Shown: positions 18,480 to 27,097 of the stretch, piece by piece
Layout of the letters: every line of letters starts with the position of its first letter
Numbering within the stretch: position 1 is the first letter of the stretch
NCBI RefSeq assembly: GCF_042654985.1
Contig: NZ_JBHSMT010000023.1
Span: forward strand, 1-64,000
Direction: 5' to 3'
DNA: 64,000 bases
From: Paraherbaspirillum soli
GTDB lineage: Bacteria; Pseudomonadota; Gammaproteobacteria; Burkholderiales; Burkholderiaceae_D
Position numbers and translations under genes: made by a program
Notes under the pieces: generated by a model
Database searches by the model: none
Seen by the model: only the letters and a program-made list of their open reading frames with translations
Told to the model about the DNA's origin: nothing

Positions 18480-19334
18480 TCACAGCAAGCGCTCAGACAC
18501 CACCTTGAACTTGGTGCTAGGCACCGCAAAGCAAAACGGCGCTTGTTCCTTGCTGATCGCACGCACGAATCCGCACTCCAGCGAATCCGAAACCAGCTCG
18601 AGCGGCAGCACCGACTCCAACGCGATCGGCAGTTCGATGGTGGCGTAGGCGATGCGCGCGATGTCGTCGACGTGCGCGATGGCCGAGTCTTGCAGCGACA
18701 AAAATTCCACCGCCGCCGACCACGACGGGAAGACGGTCTCAAACTCGGGTGTCAATGCTTTCTGCTGCGCGACTTGGGCCGCATAGCGCAGGCTCGGCGC
18801 GCTGCCGCTGCCGCTTGTAATGCTGGTCTGGTACGACTGGCCGTTGCGCTGGTGCCGGAAATCCGCCGCCAGATGGGTCGGCAGCGCATCGCTGAACAAG
18901 CGGCTGCTGATTGCATACAACGCGCTGCCCATGATGTTCTTGACGAACAGCACCACCCCTTGCGCCGGTCTACCGTCAGGCAGTTCGTCAACGTAAAGCC
19001 GCCAGTTGCTCTGCAGCGGCGACGGGAAGATCGCGCGCAAGCCGCGTGCGGCTGCCGGGCCGAAATGTCCATGCGTGTAGGTCAGGATGGTGAACGGCGT
19101 CTTGCCCTCGCGCTGCCAAAGCTTCACCCCCGGCGGCACCAGATGCGCAACCGCGTCGACCTCGACCAGCCAGGTCAGATAGACCACGTCGCGGACATCG
19201 CTCTCCAAAACCAGAAACGGCACTAGAGAGAGGAAGAAGCGACGCAGGCGCAGCAGGCCCGAGCTGTTGGCGATGCGGGCCAGCGCTTTGCCGAACAGGC
19301 TCGCTGTCGGATAGACGAAGACGTTGTTTTCCAT
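18480..19334 (-). CDS. DUF2071-like hypothetical protein
   Basis: A soluble protein of about 284 residues from the ATG at 19334 (MENNVFVYPT). The open frame extends to 19433, but that part lies inside the neighbouring repeat and is not believed to be coding. Segments such as YLTWLVEVDAVAHLVPPGV, GRPAQGVVLFVKN and ADFRHQRNGQ resemble the acetoacetate-decarboxylase-like DUF2071/YqjF group; this assignment is from memory of the family and is moderate. No signal peptide or catalytic motif is certain. It is a single gene convergent with nnr, with repeat copies on both sides. Confidence 0.7.
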   Translation of the reverse strand: MENNVFVYPTASLFGKALARIANSSGLLRLRRFFLSLVPFLVLESDVRDVVYLTWLVEVDAVAHLVPPGVKLWQREGKTPFTILTYTHGHFGPAAARGLRAIFPSPLQSNWRLYVDELPDGRPAQGVVLFVKNIMGSALYAISSRLFSDALPTHLAADFRHQRNGQSYQTSITSGSGSAPSLRYAAQVAQQKALTPEFETVFPSWSAAVEFLSLQDSAIAHVDDIARIAYATIELPIALESVLPLELVSDSLECGFVRAISKEQAPFCFAVPSTKFKVVSERLL

Positions 19335-19372
19335 AGGGACTTGGGGCGATGTAATGATTGGAATAACGGCAT

Positions 19373-19468
19373 GTAGGTCGGAAAAGCGTAGCGTCTTCCG
19401 CCGTTCTGGATGCGTCAACCACATGTAGCACATCCAGCGGCGGATAACGCTTCGCTCATCCGCCCTAC
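19373..19468. repeat. GTAGGGCGG palindromic repeat, copy 3
   Basis: Starts GTAGGTCGGAAAAGCGTAGC and ends CTTCGCTCATCCGCCCTAC, same orientation as copies 2 and 5. It lies between the start of the DUF2071-like gene and the end of the GNAT gene. Confidence 0.8.
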
Positions 19469-19505
19469 CGGCTATCGCAGATGTTGAACAGGCGCTTAAG
19501 CACCT

Positions 19506-19961
19506 CTAATTCACCGCCAGGTTATACGCATAAAACACCTCGTCGCGCACCCAGCCCAACGATTCGTACAGCGCTTGCGCCGGCAGGTTGGTTTTGGCCG
19601 TGGTCAGATCGAGCCGAGCCATGCCCTGACTGGCCGCATGACTATGCGCGGCCATCAACAGCGCCTTGCCGGCGCCGCCTTTGCGTGCCGTCGGCGCGAC
19701 GAACAAGTCGTACAACACGTAGATAGGCGCAGCCTGGACCGAGCAAAAACTGGGATACAGCTGGCAAAATCCGATGATTTCCCGGCCTTCGTTTTCGGCG
19801 ACCAGGATCACCGATTCCCGGTTCGCGATGCGTTGCCGGATAAATTGCGCGGCCAGGGCGGGATTCGATTCCTGCTCATAAAACTGACGGTAGCTATCGA
19901 ACAATGCCGACACCGCGGCCAGATCGTCCAGCGATGCCGCGCGGATAGCGGGCGTTGTCAT
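19506..19961 (-). CDS. GNAT family N-acetyltransferase
   Basis: A 151-residue single-domain GNAT enzyme expected to transfer acetyl from acetyl-CoA to an amine. The acetyl-CoA binding motif A is clear in VAPTARKGGAGKALLMAA (about residues 90-107), preceded by the beta-strand segment IYVLYDLFV and followed by the typical ALYESLGWVRDEVFYAY close. The substrate is unknown. It appears to be a single-gene unit following the palindromic repeat. Confidence 0.85.
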   Translation of the reverse strand: MTTPAIRAASLDDLAAVSALFDSYRQFYEQESNPALAAQFIRQRIANRESVILVAENEGREIIGFCQLYPSFCSVQAAPIYVLYDLFVAPTARKGGAGKALLMAAHSHAASQGMARLDLTTAKTNLPAQALYESLGWVRDEVFYAYNLAVN

Positions 19962-20038
19962 GGTAGGTTTCCTTTTTTTAGTTATTGATACCGAGGGGCG
20001 GGCCGAACCTCATTCGCCCGCCCCCGAGCCGACATCGA

Positions 20039-22096
20039 TCAATGCGCCAGAATCTCTTGCGTCAGATCGGTCGCGCCGTAGACCTTGCCCAGCGTTTCCA
20101 GGATCGCGCCGCTATGCACCGCCACCGTGCGGTTGTAGCGTTGATCGAACCAGAAAGCGCCGCCCAGCGACTGGATATTGCCGTCGAAAACCAGGCCTAC
20201 GATTTCACCCTTGCGGTTGATCATCGGGCTGCCGGAGTTGCCGCCGATGATGTCGTTGGTGGTCACCAGGTTGTAGGGCTGCGACAGGTTCAGTTTGTCT
20301 TTCGCCGCGTGCCAGGAAGCCGGCAACGCGAACGGCTCGGCACCGGTGTCGCGCTCGAAAGCGCCGCCGATGGTGGTGAACGGCGCCACCTTGCGGCCGC
20401 CTTGCTGATAGCCTTTGACTTCGCCGTACGACAGGCGCAGCGTGAAGGTCGCATCAGGATAAGCGTTGGTGCCTTGCTGGATGAAGCGCGCCTGGGCGAT
20501 CAGTTCGGTATTCTTTTGCAGCACCGACTCGACATCCTTTTCATAACGTTGACGGATCGCACGCGCGGCCGGATCGACTGCCAGCGCCAGCTTGATGAAA
20601 GGATCGCTGGATTTTGCGATCGCTTCCTTGCCGCCCTGCCACAAGGCTTTGCGCACTGCCGGATCGCCCAGCTTGGTGCCGTCGATTAAGGCCGCGCTCA
20701 ATTGATCCGGCGACTGCTTGCCGAGCACCTGTTTGACGAAAGCATCGTCGGCGCCCAGGATTTCGCGCATCTTGGTCAAAGAAAGCGCCAGCGTCACTTT
20801 TTCAAACGCCGGATACACCGGCGCGGTGGAGAACAATTGCTGCTCCAGTTCCGGCAGCTTGGATTCGGCGAACTCCGGCAGGCGCTCGCCATTCGGCTTG
20901 GCGCGCTCTTCGGCAGCGCGCACCAAGTCCCGCGCGTAACTGAAATATTTGCTGGAGAAACCGCGTTCCGCTTCGATCATGCCGAACTGCGGCTCGATCT
21001 GACGATAGACCTGCTCCGCCGCCGCAATCGCATCCCAGGCGCCGCCGATTTTGGCTTGCAGTTCTGGCTTCTTGGCCACGAATTCACGCAAGGCGGTTTC
21101 TTCGGCCTGTTTCTGCTGCAGCAGCGCTGGATCGAGCAAGGTGTCCAAGCGCCCTCTCAGCGCCTTGTAACCGTTTTCGACGCCGAACAAAGCGTGTTCC
21201 GCGGTGCGCTCGGCTTCCGGGCTGGTCTTGCTGTACTGCTCCAGCACGCCGCGCAGTTCAGCCAGCCGCAACACGTTGTTGAGCAGCGAAACATCGCGCA
21301 AGGTGGTCAGTTGCGCCACGGTCAGCTGGCGCTGGGTCGAGCCGGGCTGACCGGTGACGAACACCATCTCGCCCTCGGCCGCGCCGTTTTTGCTGAACGG
21401 GAAGTAGTTCTCGATCTTTGCCGGCTGGCCGTTTTCGTAAGCGCGCAGCAGCGTGATGTCGAGGTCGTAGCGCGGGAAATTGAAGTTATCCGGATCGCCG
21501 CCGAAGAAGGCGATAGCCTTTTCCGGCGCCCACACCAGGCGCGTGTCCTGGAAGCGGTGGTATTTGTACAGCTGATAGCGGCCGCCGTGATACAGATCGA
21601 CCACGTCGCAGCGCACGATGTCTTTTTCAGTGCCGACGCAAGCCGCTGTCAGCTTGGCCTTGATCGCGGTCTGGGCACTCTTGAACGCCGCGCCGTCGAG
21701 GCCGGCGGTGGCGCTCTTGACCTGCTCGGTGACATCGGTGATTTGCTCAAGGCGGTTCAGCTCGATCTCGGGGCAGCTGAGTTCTTCTTCACGCCGTTTG
21801 GCGATGAAGCCGTCGGCCACCAGGTTCTTTTTTGCAGTCGACATTTGATCCAGGCACTGCGAGGCGCAATGGTGATTGGTCATCACCAGTCCATCCTTGG
21901 AAACGAACGAGGCCGAACAACCGCCGGCAATCCGCACCGAACCCAGCATGGCCCGCTTGATCCAGCCGCTGTCCGGGGTAAAACCGTATTCCGCCTGCAT
22001 CCGCGCGGTCGGCGGATTATCCAGGGTCCACATCCCCTCCGCCGCCATGCTCAGACCGGGTATCGCAAGTGCTGCAAAAAGCCAATGAAATCGCAT
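20039..22096 (-). CDS. S46 family dipeptidyl-peptidase (DPP7/DPP11 type)
   Basis: A 685-residue exported serine peptidase that should remove dipeptides from the N-terminus of oligopeptides in the periplasm. It has a signal peptide (cleavage after SMAA), the S46 N-terminal block EGMWTLDNPP, the catalytic histidine region MTNHHCASQC (about residues 72-81), the PRYDLDITLLRAYENG block with the likely catalytic Asp, and the serine motif GNSGSP near residue 620. Length fits the family (about 700). Whether it prefers hydrophobic or acidic P1 residues cannot be decided from what I can align by eye. It stands alone; the next gene upstream is separated by repeat copy 4. Confidence 0.93.
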   Translation of the reverse strand: MRFHWLFAALAIPGLSMAAEGMWTLDNPPTARMQAEYGFTPDSGWIKRAMLGSVRIAGGCSASFVSKDGLVMTNHHCASQCLDQMSTAKKNLVADGFIAKRREEELSCPEIELNRLEQITDVTEQVKSATAGLDGAAFKSAQTAIKAKLTAACVGTEKDIVRCDVVDLYHGGRYQLYKYHRFQDTRLVWAPEKAIAFFGGDPDNFNFPRYDLDITLLRAYENGQPAKIENYFPFSKNGAAEGEMVFVTGQPGSTQRQLTVAQLTTLRDVSLLNNVLRLAELRGVLEQYSKTSPEAERTAEHALFGVENGYKALRGRLDTLLDPALLQQKQAEETALREFVAKKPELQAKIGGAWDAIAAAEQVYRQIEPQFGMIEAERGFSSKYFSYARDLVRAAEERAKPNGERLPEFAESKLPELEQQLFSTAPVYPAFEKVTLALSLTKMREILGADDAFVKQVLGKQSPDQLSAALIDGTKLGDPAVRKALWQGGKEAIAKSSDPFIKLALAVDPAARAIRQRYEKDVESVLQKNTELIAQARFIQQGTNAYPDATFTLRLSYGEVKGYQQGGRKVAPFTTIGGAFERDTGAEPFALPASWHAAKDKLNLSQPYNLVTTNDIIGGNSGSPMINRKGEIVGLVFDGNIQSLGGAFWFDQRYNRTVAVHSGAILETLGKVYGATDLTQEILAH

Positions 22097-22213
22097 CGTT
22101 CTTTCCTGTAGTTAAGAAAAATCAAGAGCGAAACATTACCACAAAGTAATGACAAATCATTGAATTATGCGCAAGGATGGTGGGCGGAAGGCGAACGGAA
22201 CGAATTGGCATTT

Positions 22214-22299
22214 GTAGGGCGGATGAGCGTAGCGTTATCCGCCGTTGGATGTGCCGCGGCATGTAAAACGGCGGAAGGCGCTACGCTTTTCCGCCCTAC
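22214..22299. repeat. GTAGGGCGG palindromic repeat, copy 4
   Basis: 86-bp copy, the shortest, in the orientation of copy 1. Its right end overlaps the 3' end of the PepSY gene: the stop codon of that gene (22296-22298 on the minus strand) is supplied by the CTA of the repeat terminus. Confidence 0.85.
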
Positions 22300-23678
22300 T
22301 GACTTCCAACCGCCATGCTGCGACGATGCAGCACTATTTCCACCGCCACCACCGCCAGCGCCGACAACGCCAGCAGCGGCATCGCCCCCAGCAAAACCGC
22401 CGCCGTCGCCCAAGCCGTCAGAGAACCCGACTTCCACGCTCCCGGCAGCAGGCGCGGCAAACCAAGCGAACCCGGCTGACGGCGCTTGAAGAACATCACC
22501 CAGCCCGACACCAGCGAAAACAGGACGCCGACCCCGAAAACCAGCAGCAAGGCCTGATTCCACCAGCCGAACTCGCCGCGGTGGAACGGAATCCCGATCG
22601 CCGTCGCCTTACCAAACGCGGTTTGCTTATCCCAGCCGGAGTAATACAGCGCCTGTCCGCTGTACGCATCCAGCAGCAAGTCGAAGCGTTTCTCAGGCTG
22701 GCTGCGGTCGGCGCTGCTGGCGCTCCATACCCCTTGCGGCCCGCCAGGCGCGACCAATTGCAGCTTGCCGTCCGGGGCCTGTCGGCGAGTGGCGTCCCAC
22801 ACCGCCTGCCAGCTCAACGGCGCTGCGCCGTCCGCCGCGATCGACTGCACATCGCGCGGCACTTTCGGCGCGGCCTGACCGAGACTGTCGGTCGCCATGC
22901 GAATCTGGCCGCCGGCATATTTGCTCCAGGTCAGCCCGGTGCTGAGGATGATGGCGCTCATCACGCTTAGTACGACGCCGATAAAGGCGTGCCATTGCTT
23001 CCAAGCGATGCGCCCTTTGGCGCCGGCTTGCGGCAGCGCCTTCTGCGTGCCGCGCGGCCACCAAAGCGCGATGCCGGTGATCAGCATCACCATCAGCCAG
23101 CTCGCCGCCAACTCGATCATCCAGCGCCAGCCATCACCTTGCAGCAAGCTGGAATGCAGCTTTTTGGCCCAGCTGCCAAAGCGCTCCTGGTTGACCAGAC
23201 TGCCCACCGCCTCGGCGGTATAAGGATTGACGTACACGGTAATGGCTTGCGACGGTGCGCCGAACGCCCGTTTAGGTGCAGGGACAGGCGCTGCCATGCC
23301 ATGGTTATGCCCTGCGTGTTCCGCCGCCGGTTCGGCTGCCTTGGCCGGCGGCGAGAAAGTCGCCTTGACCGTATCGCCCGCCGCATAGGCCGGCACCACC
23401 GAGTGCAAGGCCCAGCCGGCAGGCGCAGCCGCCCTGGCCGCAGCAACGGAGTCATCCAGCGGCCGCATGACGCCGCTTGGCGCAACGTGCTCCAGCGCGC
23501 CATACAGTTGCGCCTCGATTTGCGGCGTGAAGATATACAGAATACCGGTCAACGCAGCCGCCAGTGTAAACGGCGAGGCGATCAGCGCCGCCCAGAAATG
23601 GATGCGCCAGAACAGGCTTTTGCGGCGTGCCAGCAATGCTTGTTTTGCAGCCGCAGCATCGTGATGTGATTGGTTCAT
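22296..23678 (-). CDS. PepSY-associated TM protein (PiuB-like), putative metal/siderophore uptake
   Basis: A 460-residue inner-membrane protein of the PepSY-TM family. The N-terminus has RIHFWAALIASPFTLAAALTGILYIF (first membrane helix, about residues 25-50); further helices lie near residues 195-215, 240-260 and 380-400, with one more at the C-terminus. PepSY-like periplasmic segments lie between them, including VYVNPYTAEAVG. A His-rich stretch (AEHAGHNHGM, about residues 118-127) could bind metal. Proteins of this kind typically accompany TonB-dependent receptors and may reduce or move iron or copper after uptake; here the receptor gene is immediately upstream. The stop codon lies inside palindromic repeat copy 4. 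Confidence 0.88.
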   Translation of the reverse strand: MNQSHHDAAAAKQALLARRKSLFWRIHFWAALIASPFTLAAALTGILYIFTPQIEAQLYGALEHVAPSGVMRPLDDSVAAARAAAPAGWALHSVVPAYAAGDTVKATFSPPAKAAEPAAEHAGHNHGMAAPVPAPKRAFGAPSQAITVYVNPYTAEAVGSLVNQERFGSWAKKLHSSLLQGDGWRWMIELAASWLMVMLITGIALWWPRGTQKALPQAGAKGRIAWKQWHAFIGVVLSVMSAIILSTGLTWSKYAGGQIRMATDSLGQAAPKVPRDVQSIAADGAAPLSWQAVWDATRRQAPDGKLQLVAPGGPQGVWSASSADRSQPEKRFDLLLDAYSGQALYYSGWDKQTAFGKATAIGIPFHRGEFGWWNQALLLVFGVGVLFSLVSGWVMFFKRRQPGSLGLPRLLPGAWKSGSLTAWATAAVLLGAMPLLALSALAVVAVEIVLHRRSMAVGSQ

Positions 23679-23721
23679 AGTTTCCTTATCAAAAGACTTT
23701 CAATACCTCAGCGGCAAACAA

Positions 23722-23816
23722 GTAGGGCGGAAAAGCGCAGCGTCTTCCGCCATGCATACCTCTGTCGCATGATTTGCGGCCGTTGCGGCGGATAACGCTA
23801 CGCTCATCCGCCCTAC
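23722..23816. repeat. GTAGGGCGG palindromic repeat, copy 5
   Basis: Starts GTAGGGCGGAAAAGCGCAGC and ends ACGCTCATCCGCCCTAC, the orientation of copies 2 and 3. It sits in the gap between the TonB receptor and PepSY genes, inside what would otherwise be one operon. Confidence 0.85.
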
Positions 23817-23830
23817 GAATGGAGCCATCA

Positions 23831-25966
23831 TTATTTGCCGTCGAACGTATAAGACAGCCCCAGCATCACGCTGCGCGGTGCGCCCGGCGTGTACTGGTTC
23901 TGCGTGTTGGGCGAATAAGCGCCGATCCCGGAATAAGAACTGGTCGCCGATTCCGCATAATGTTTGCCGGCCAGGTTGCGCGCATGCAGCCACGCCTCCC
24001 AGCCCTTGGCAAAGCGATAGCTGGCGCGCAGGTTCAGCAGCGTGTGGCCGGGGTATTTGACGGTGTTCGCATTGTCCATCCAGTAATGCCCCTGATGCAC
24101 CACCTCCAGCGCTACACGCGCTCCTTGCAGCGGCTTGTAGCCGATCTCCGCCGTTGTGATATCGCTAGGCGCCTGCGGCATGTCCCGGCCGCTGTAATCC
24201 AGACTGCCGGACACCTGGTATTTCAAGAAGCGATGACGCGCAATCGTGGCGCCGAAGCGCGCATCGAACGGGCCGCCATCCCAGTTCAGCCCCAGCTCCA
24301 ATCCCTGGCTGCGAGTGCGGCCGGCGTTGCGGTTTTCGCTGTTGCCCGGGGTCGTGGTATAGCTGACGATCGTGTCCCGTCCATCCAGCCGGTACAGTGC
24401 CGAATCCAGTTTCAGCGCGCCGTTCAGGAACGCCATGCGCAAGCCTATTTCGTAGTTGTTGTAGGTCGCCGACTTCAGATCCGGAATCCCGGTTTTGCCG
24501 TACATCTGGCTCACCTCGGGCGGCGTGAAGCCCTGGCTGATATTCGAGTACACGCTGGCTTGCCGGCTCAAGGCATAGGTCGCGCCGAGTTTCGGGCTGA
24601 CATGAGAGAAGCTGCGCGATTCGTTGGGCGCGCCGAAATTGGCGCTGCCGCCGGGCGCGAGATTGTTGCGGTAGTCGTAGCGGATGCTATCGGAACGGCC
24701 GCCGAGCACCACCCGCATGCGCTCGACCGGCGAGAACTCCCACTGCGCAAAATAGGCCGTGTTCAGGATATCGGCTTGATAATCGCGCACGCCTTTTGGA
24801 TCTAGCTTGTCGGCCAGCGTGTAGTCCAGGTATTGCCCGCTGACCGGGTCCCGGCGGATGCGCAGGTTGTGGCTGACGTAAGGGTTATCGCTTTTGTCCA
24901 GATACACGCCGGCGATCAGGCGTGAGCCCAGCCAGTCGAACTTTTGCTGATGCTTGACATCCAGGCCCAGCGAATCGACATGGCTGTTGTTCAAAGTGCC
25001 GGTCGCGTTGCCGGCGCAAGGGCCAGCGTTGCAATTCATGATGGTGTAGCTCGGAATCTGCCCGTGGTCGTTCTGGCGCTTGAACAGCGTCAAGGTGCTG
25101 ACGCCCTTGTCCGTGGTTTGCCCTTCCCAGGCCAGATTGGCGCGCGTGGTTTTATCTTTGCGATAGGTAAAGGTATTCAAGCTCTTGCCGGGATCGGTGC
25201 GGTAATCGTTTTCAAACACGCTGCCGGTCATCGCCGCATCGAGATCGGTATGCACCAAGGTCGCGCGCAGCACTGAGGTTGGCGTGAGTTCATAGTCGGC
25301 CCGCAGCGAAAAAGAATCCTTGCTGCCGTTGCTGTAATGCTGCCAGTTGTCGGCCGTGCGGCGCGAACTGTAATGTGAGAAACGCAAGCCGAGACGGTCC
25401 CAGCTATCGCTGACGCTGGTGTCGTAGCGCGTAAAGCCCGCCACCGCATCATGCCGCACGCCGAGGCTGGCATACGGCGTTGGCGACGGCGCCGCCGTCA
25501 GGAAATTCACCGCGCCGCCGACCGCATTGCTGCCGTACAGAGACGAAGCCGGCCCCTTCACCACTTCCACGCTGCCGCTGCCGGCCAGATTCATTTCGTT
25601 CAGCGCGTTGTGGTTGAACACGCCCAGCGGCCGAATCGGAATCCCGTCTTCCAGGTATTGATACATGGCGTTGGTGCTGATCGGCTGGCGGATGCCCATG
25701 CTGTGCTGCTCGTTGCCGAGATCGTTCCAATAGACGCCGGGAATGCGGTTGATCACCTCGCCCATGGTCTTCGGTTTGTCGCGCTCCAACTCCTTGCCTT
25801 TGACCACGCCGATTGCCGACGGCGTCTCCGACAGCTTGCTGGCGGCACGCGAGCCGGAGATCACCACCTCTTCCAGCACGGCTTCTTCTGCGGCATAAGC
25901 GCCATGGCCGATCTCTGCCAGCGCCGCGATCAGGGCGATATAAAGCGGTTTGTAGTTCAACTTCAT
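23831..25966 (-). CDS. TonB-dependent outer membrane receptor
   Basis: A 711-residue receptor for active uptake of a metal chelate or metal across the outer membrane. It has a signal peptide (cleavage near GAYA-AEEA), a TonB-box-like segment EEVVISGSR (about residues 32-40), a plug domain with KTMGEVINRIPGVY and the conserved VVKGPASSLYGSNAVGGAVN, then a 22-strand barrel. The C-terminus (SVMLGLSYTFDGK) is of receptor type although its last residue is Lys rather than an aromatic. The neighbouring PepSY and DUF2946 genes suggest iron or copper; the ligand itself cannot be read from sequence. It overlaps the small gene upstream by 4 bases. Confidence 0.93.
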   Translation of the reverse strand: MKLNYKPLYIALIAALAEIGHGAYAAEEAVLEEVVISGSRAASKLSETPSAIGVVKGKELERDKPKTMGEVINRIPGVYWNDLGNEQHSMGIRQPISTNAMYQYLEDGIPIRPLGVFNHNALNEMNLAGSGSVEVVKGPASSLYGSNAVGGAVNFLTAAPSPTPYASLGVRHDAVAGFTRYDTSVSDSWDRLGLRFSHYSSRRTADNWQHYSNGSKDSFSLRADYELTPTSVLRATLVHTDLDAAMTGSVFENDYRTDPGKSLNTFTYRKDKTTRANLAWEGQTTDKGVSTLTLFKRQNDHGQIPSYTIMNCNAGPCAGNATGTLNNSHVDSLGLDVKHQQKFDWLGSRLIAGVYLDKSDNPYVSHNLRIRRDPVSGQYLDYTLADKLDPKGVRDYQADILNTAYFAQWEFSPVERMRVVLGGRSDSIRYDYRNNLAPGGSANFGAPNESRSFSHVSPKLGATYALSRQASVYSNISQGFTPPEVSQMYGKTGIPDLKSATYNNYEIGLRMAFLNGALKLDSALYRLDGRDTIVSYTTTPGNSENRNAGRTRSQGLELGLNWDGGPFDARFGATIARHRFLKYQVSGSLDYSGRDMPQAPSDITTAEIGYKPLQGARVALEVVHQGHYWMDNANTVKYPGHTLLNLRASYRFAKGWEAWLHARNLAGKHYAESATSSYSGIGAYSPNTQNQYTPGAPRSVMLGLSYTFDGK

Positions 25967-26139
25967 TTGCTTGCTCCAGTGCTGGCGATGGCTATCAGCT
26001 CGACGGTCACGGTCGGTGCCGGCTTCAAATAGAACAGATAGCCGTTCCAGACGGCCAGGGCTGTGATGGCGGCAACGTTAAAGCAGCGCATGAAGGAAAA
26101 CATCATCGAAATTTTTTGCTGTGTCTTGTTGGTTTTCAT
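25963..26139 (-). CDS. Small single-pass membrane protein coupled to the TonB receptor
   Basis: A 58-residue protein starting at the ATG at 26139 (MKTNKTQQKI). One hydrophobic segment (FNVAAITALAVWNGYLFYL) suggests a single membrane helix with a short periplasmic tail. Its end overlaps the start of the receptor gene by 4 bases, which argues for translational coupling and real expression. The frame stays open upstream to 26205, but the internal ATG gives a more sensible membrane protein. The family is not recognised. Confidence 0.6.
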   Translation of the reverse strand: MKTNKTQQKISMMFSFMRCFNVAAITALAVWNGYLFYLKPAPTVTVELIAIASTGASK

Positions 26140-26194
26140 GGGACGTCGTGAAATAAGCGCGCGATGCATCATCGCGGCTGGCATCCGGGCTTGG

Positions 26195-26261
26195 TTGGGC
26201 TGCAAAGCTCAACGGTTCTTTAATCGCGAACAGACGTTGGGCTTTCCAGCCCAATCTACGA
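26195..26261. repeat. Pair of GTTGGGCT hairpins (REP-like)
   Basis: Two related hairpins lie 40 bases apart: an imperfect one (GTTGGGCTGCAAAGCTCAAC, 26195-26214) and a perfect 7-bp stem with TTCC loop (TTGGGCT/AGCCCAA, 26237-26254) followed by TCTACG. The pattern resembles a widespread REP-type intergenic repeat. There is no T-run, so it is not an obvious terminator. Confidence 0.55.
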
Positions 26262-26341
26262 ACCAGCGCCGGATGCGATTGAGAAATCGCCGGTCACGCG
26301 CAAGCGCGGCATCGGCACTCAGAATCGATCAGGGAAAACGT

Positions 26342-26731
26342 TCAGGAAACAGCGGGAGGAGCGCGCGGCTGCGCCGCGGACCACGCAAACAGCGGGTGCG
26401 ACGACTGGTAGAAAAGGGAGGGCAGCAAAGACGTGCCGCTGACGGCGGGAACAGTCAACGCATCGGCAGGCGGCAAGCCCAGCGATCCGCCATGCGTGAA
26501 GCAGAATGGGCAGTGTTCAAGGTGTATCCCATGCTCGGCCGGGGTCGGCGAGCTTGGATCCTGGCCGTCGGCGGCGGGGACGAACTTGTTGCCGCCGGTG
26601 GTGCAAATTTCGATCCAGGGCGTGCCGCCCTGCGCGGCGGCGATGGCATGGGAGATCGACGGCGCAAGCGACGCCAACAGGATCGCAAAACATGCAATCC
26701 AGCTGGCAAAGCGGCGCGTTGATCGATTCAT
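26342..26731 (-). CDS. DUF2946 family protein, putative metal-related secreted protein
   Basis: A protein of about 129 residues from the ATG at 26731 (two alternative starts lie up to 30 bases upstream). It has an N-terminal hydrophobic export segment (FAILLASLAPSISHA), then a periplasmic region with the HLEHCPFCFTHGG motif typical of DUF2946. In other genomes this family sits next to TonB-dependent copper receptors and PepSY proteins; here those two genes lie directly downstream on the same strand. The Cys/His motif could bind copper or another metal. Function is not established for the family. Confidence 0.8.
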   Translation of the reverse strand: MNRSTRRFASWIACFAILLASLAPSISHAIAAAQGGTPWIEICTTGGNKFVPAADGQDPSSPTPAEHGIHLEHCPFCFTHGGSLGLPPADALTVPAVSGTSLLPSLFYQSSHPLFAWSAAQPRAPPAVS

Positions 26732-26918
26732 CCTCATGGGCGCGGATTCTATCATCGGCATTTACTTGCGGCAATGCGGATTCTGGAGTGTTGGGTATGG
26801 CGGGCCTGTTGGCGGAACTGGCCGACAGCAATATCGAGCGCCTTAACGTGGAGGCCAAGCCTGACGGCGACGGCAAGAGGTAGCTCGCCGGGATCCGAAT
26901 GCAGCGATGACATAGTTA

Positions 26919-26976
26919 AATGAGGTCAGAGTTTTTTTTCGTCGGCAGTTTGACGAAAATTACTCTGACCCTTTTT
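26919..26976. repeat. REP-like hairpin (GGTCAGAGT ends)
   Basis: GGTCAGAGT (26924-26932) is perfectly inverted as ACTCTGACC (26962-26970), with a nested inner stem TTTCGTC/GACGAAA. The GGTCAGAGT...ACTCTGACC ends are familiar from REP elements that accompany RAYT-type transposases in betaproteobacteria (recalled, not searched). No transposase gene is present here. Confidence 0.65.
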
Positions 26977-27004
26977 AACGGGCTACGGAGTATGGGCGGT
27001 TGCT

Positions 27005-27070
27005 TTCGATCGTTCGTTCGCCGTTCGTCGTTACTTAAAACGGTTGCTACGCGACGAACGAACGATCGAA
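27005..27070. repeat. Large hairpin downstream of the molybdenum hydroxylase operon
   Basis: A 16-bp perfect inverted repeat (TTCGATCGTTCGTTCG at 27005-27020 and its complement at 27055-27070) lies 28 bases past the stop of the last operon gene. The tandem CGTTCGTT character is unusual. There is no T-run on the minus-strand exit, so it may slow mRNA decay or be a mobile repeat rather than a classical terminator. Confidence 0.65.
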
Positions 27071-27097
27071 TGCAAATGCACGCACTCCGCAGCCAAC

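Noticed and set aside
18480..19433. Longer start for the DUF2071-like gene at 19433
   Set aside because: The first 33 codons lie within palindromic repeat copy 3 and read repeat sequence, so the ATG at 19334 was chosen.
27005..27070. Reading the large hairpin as a classical terminator
   Set aside because: The stem is strong but no T-run follows on the minus-strand exit side.
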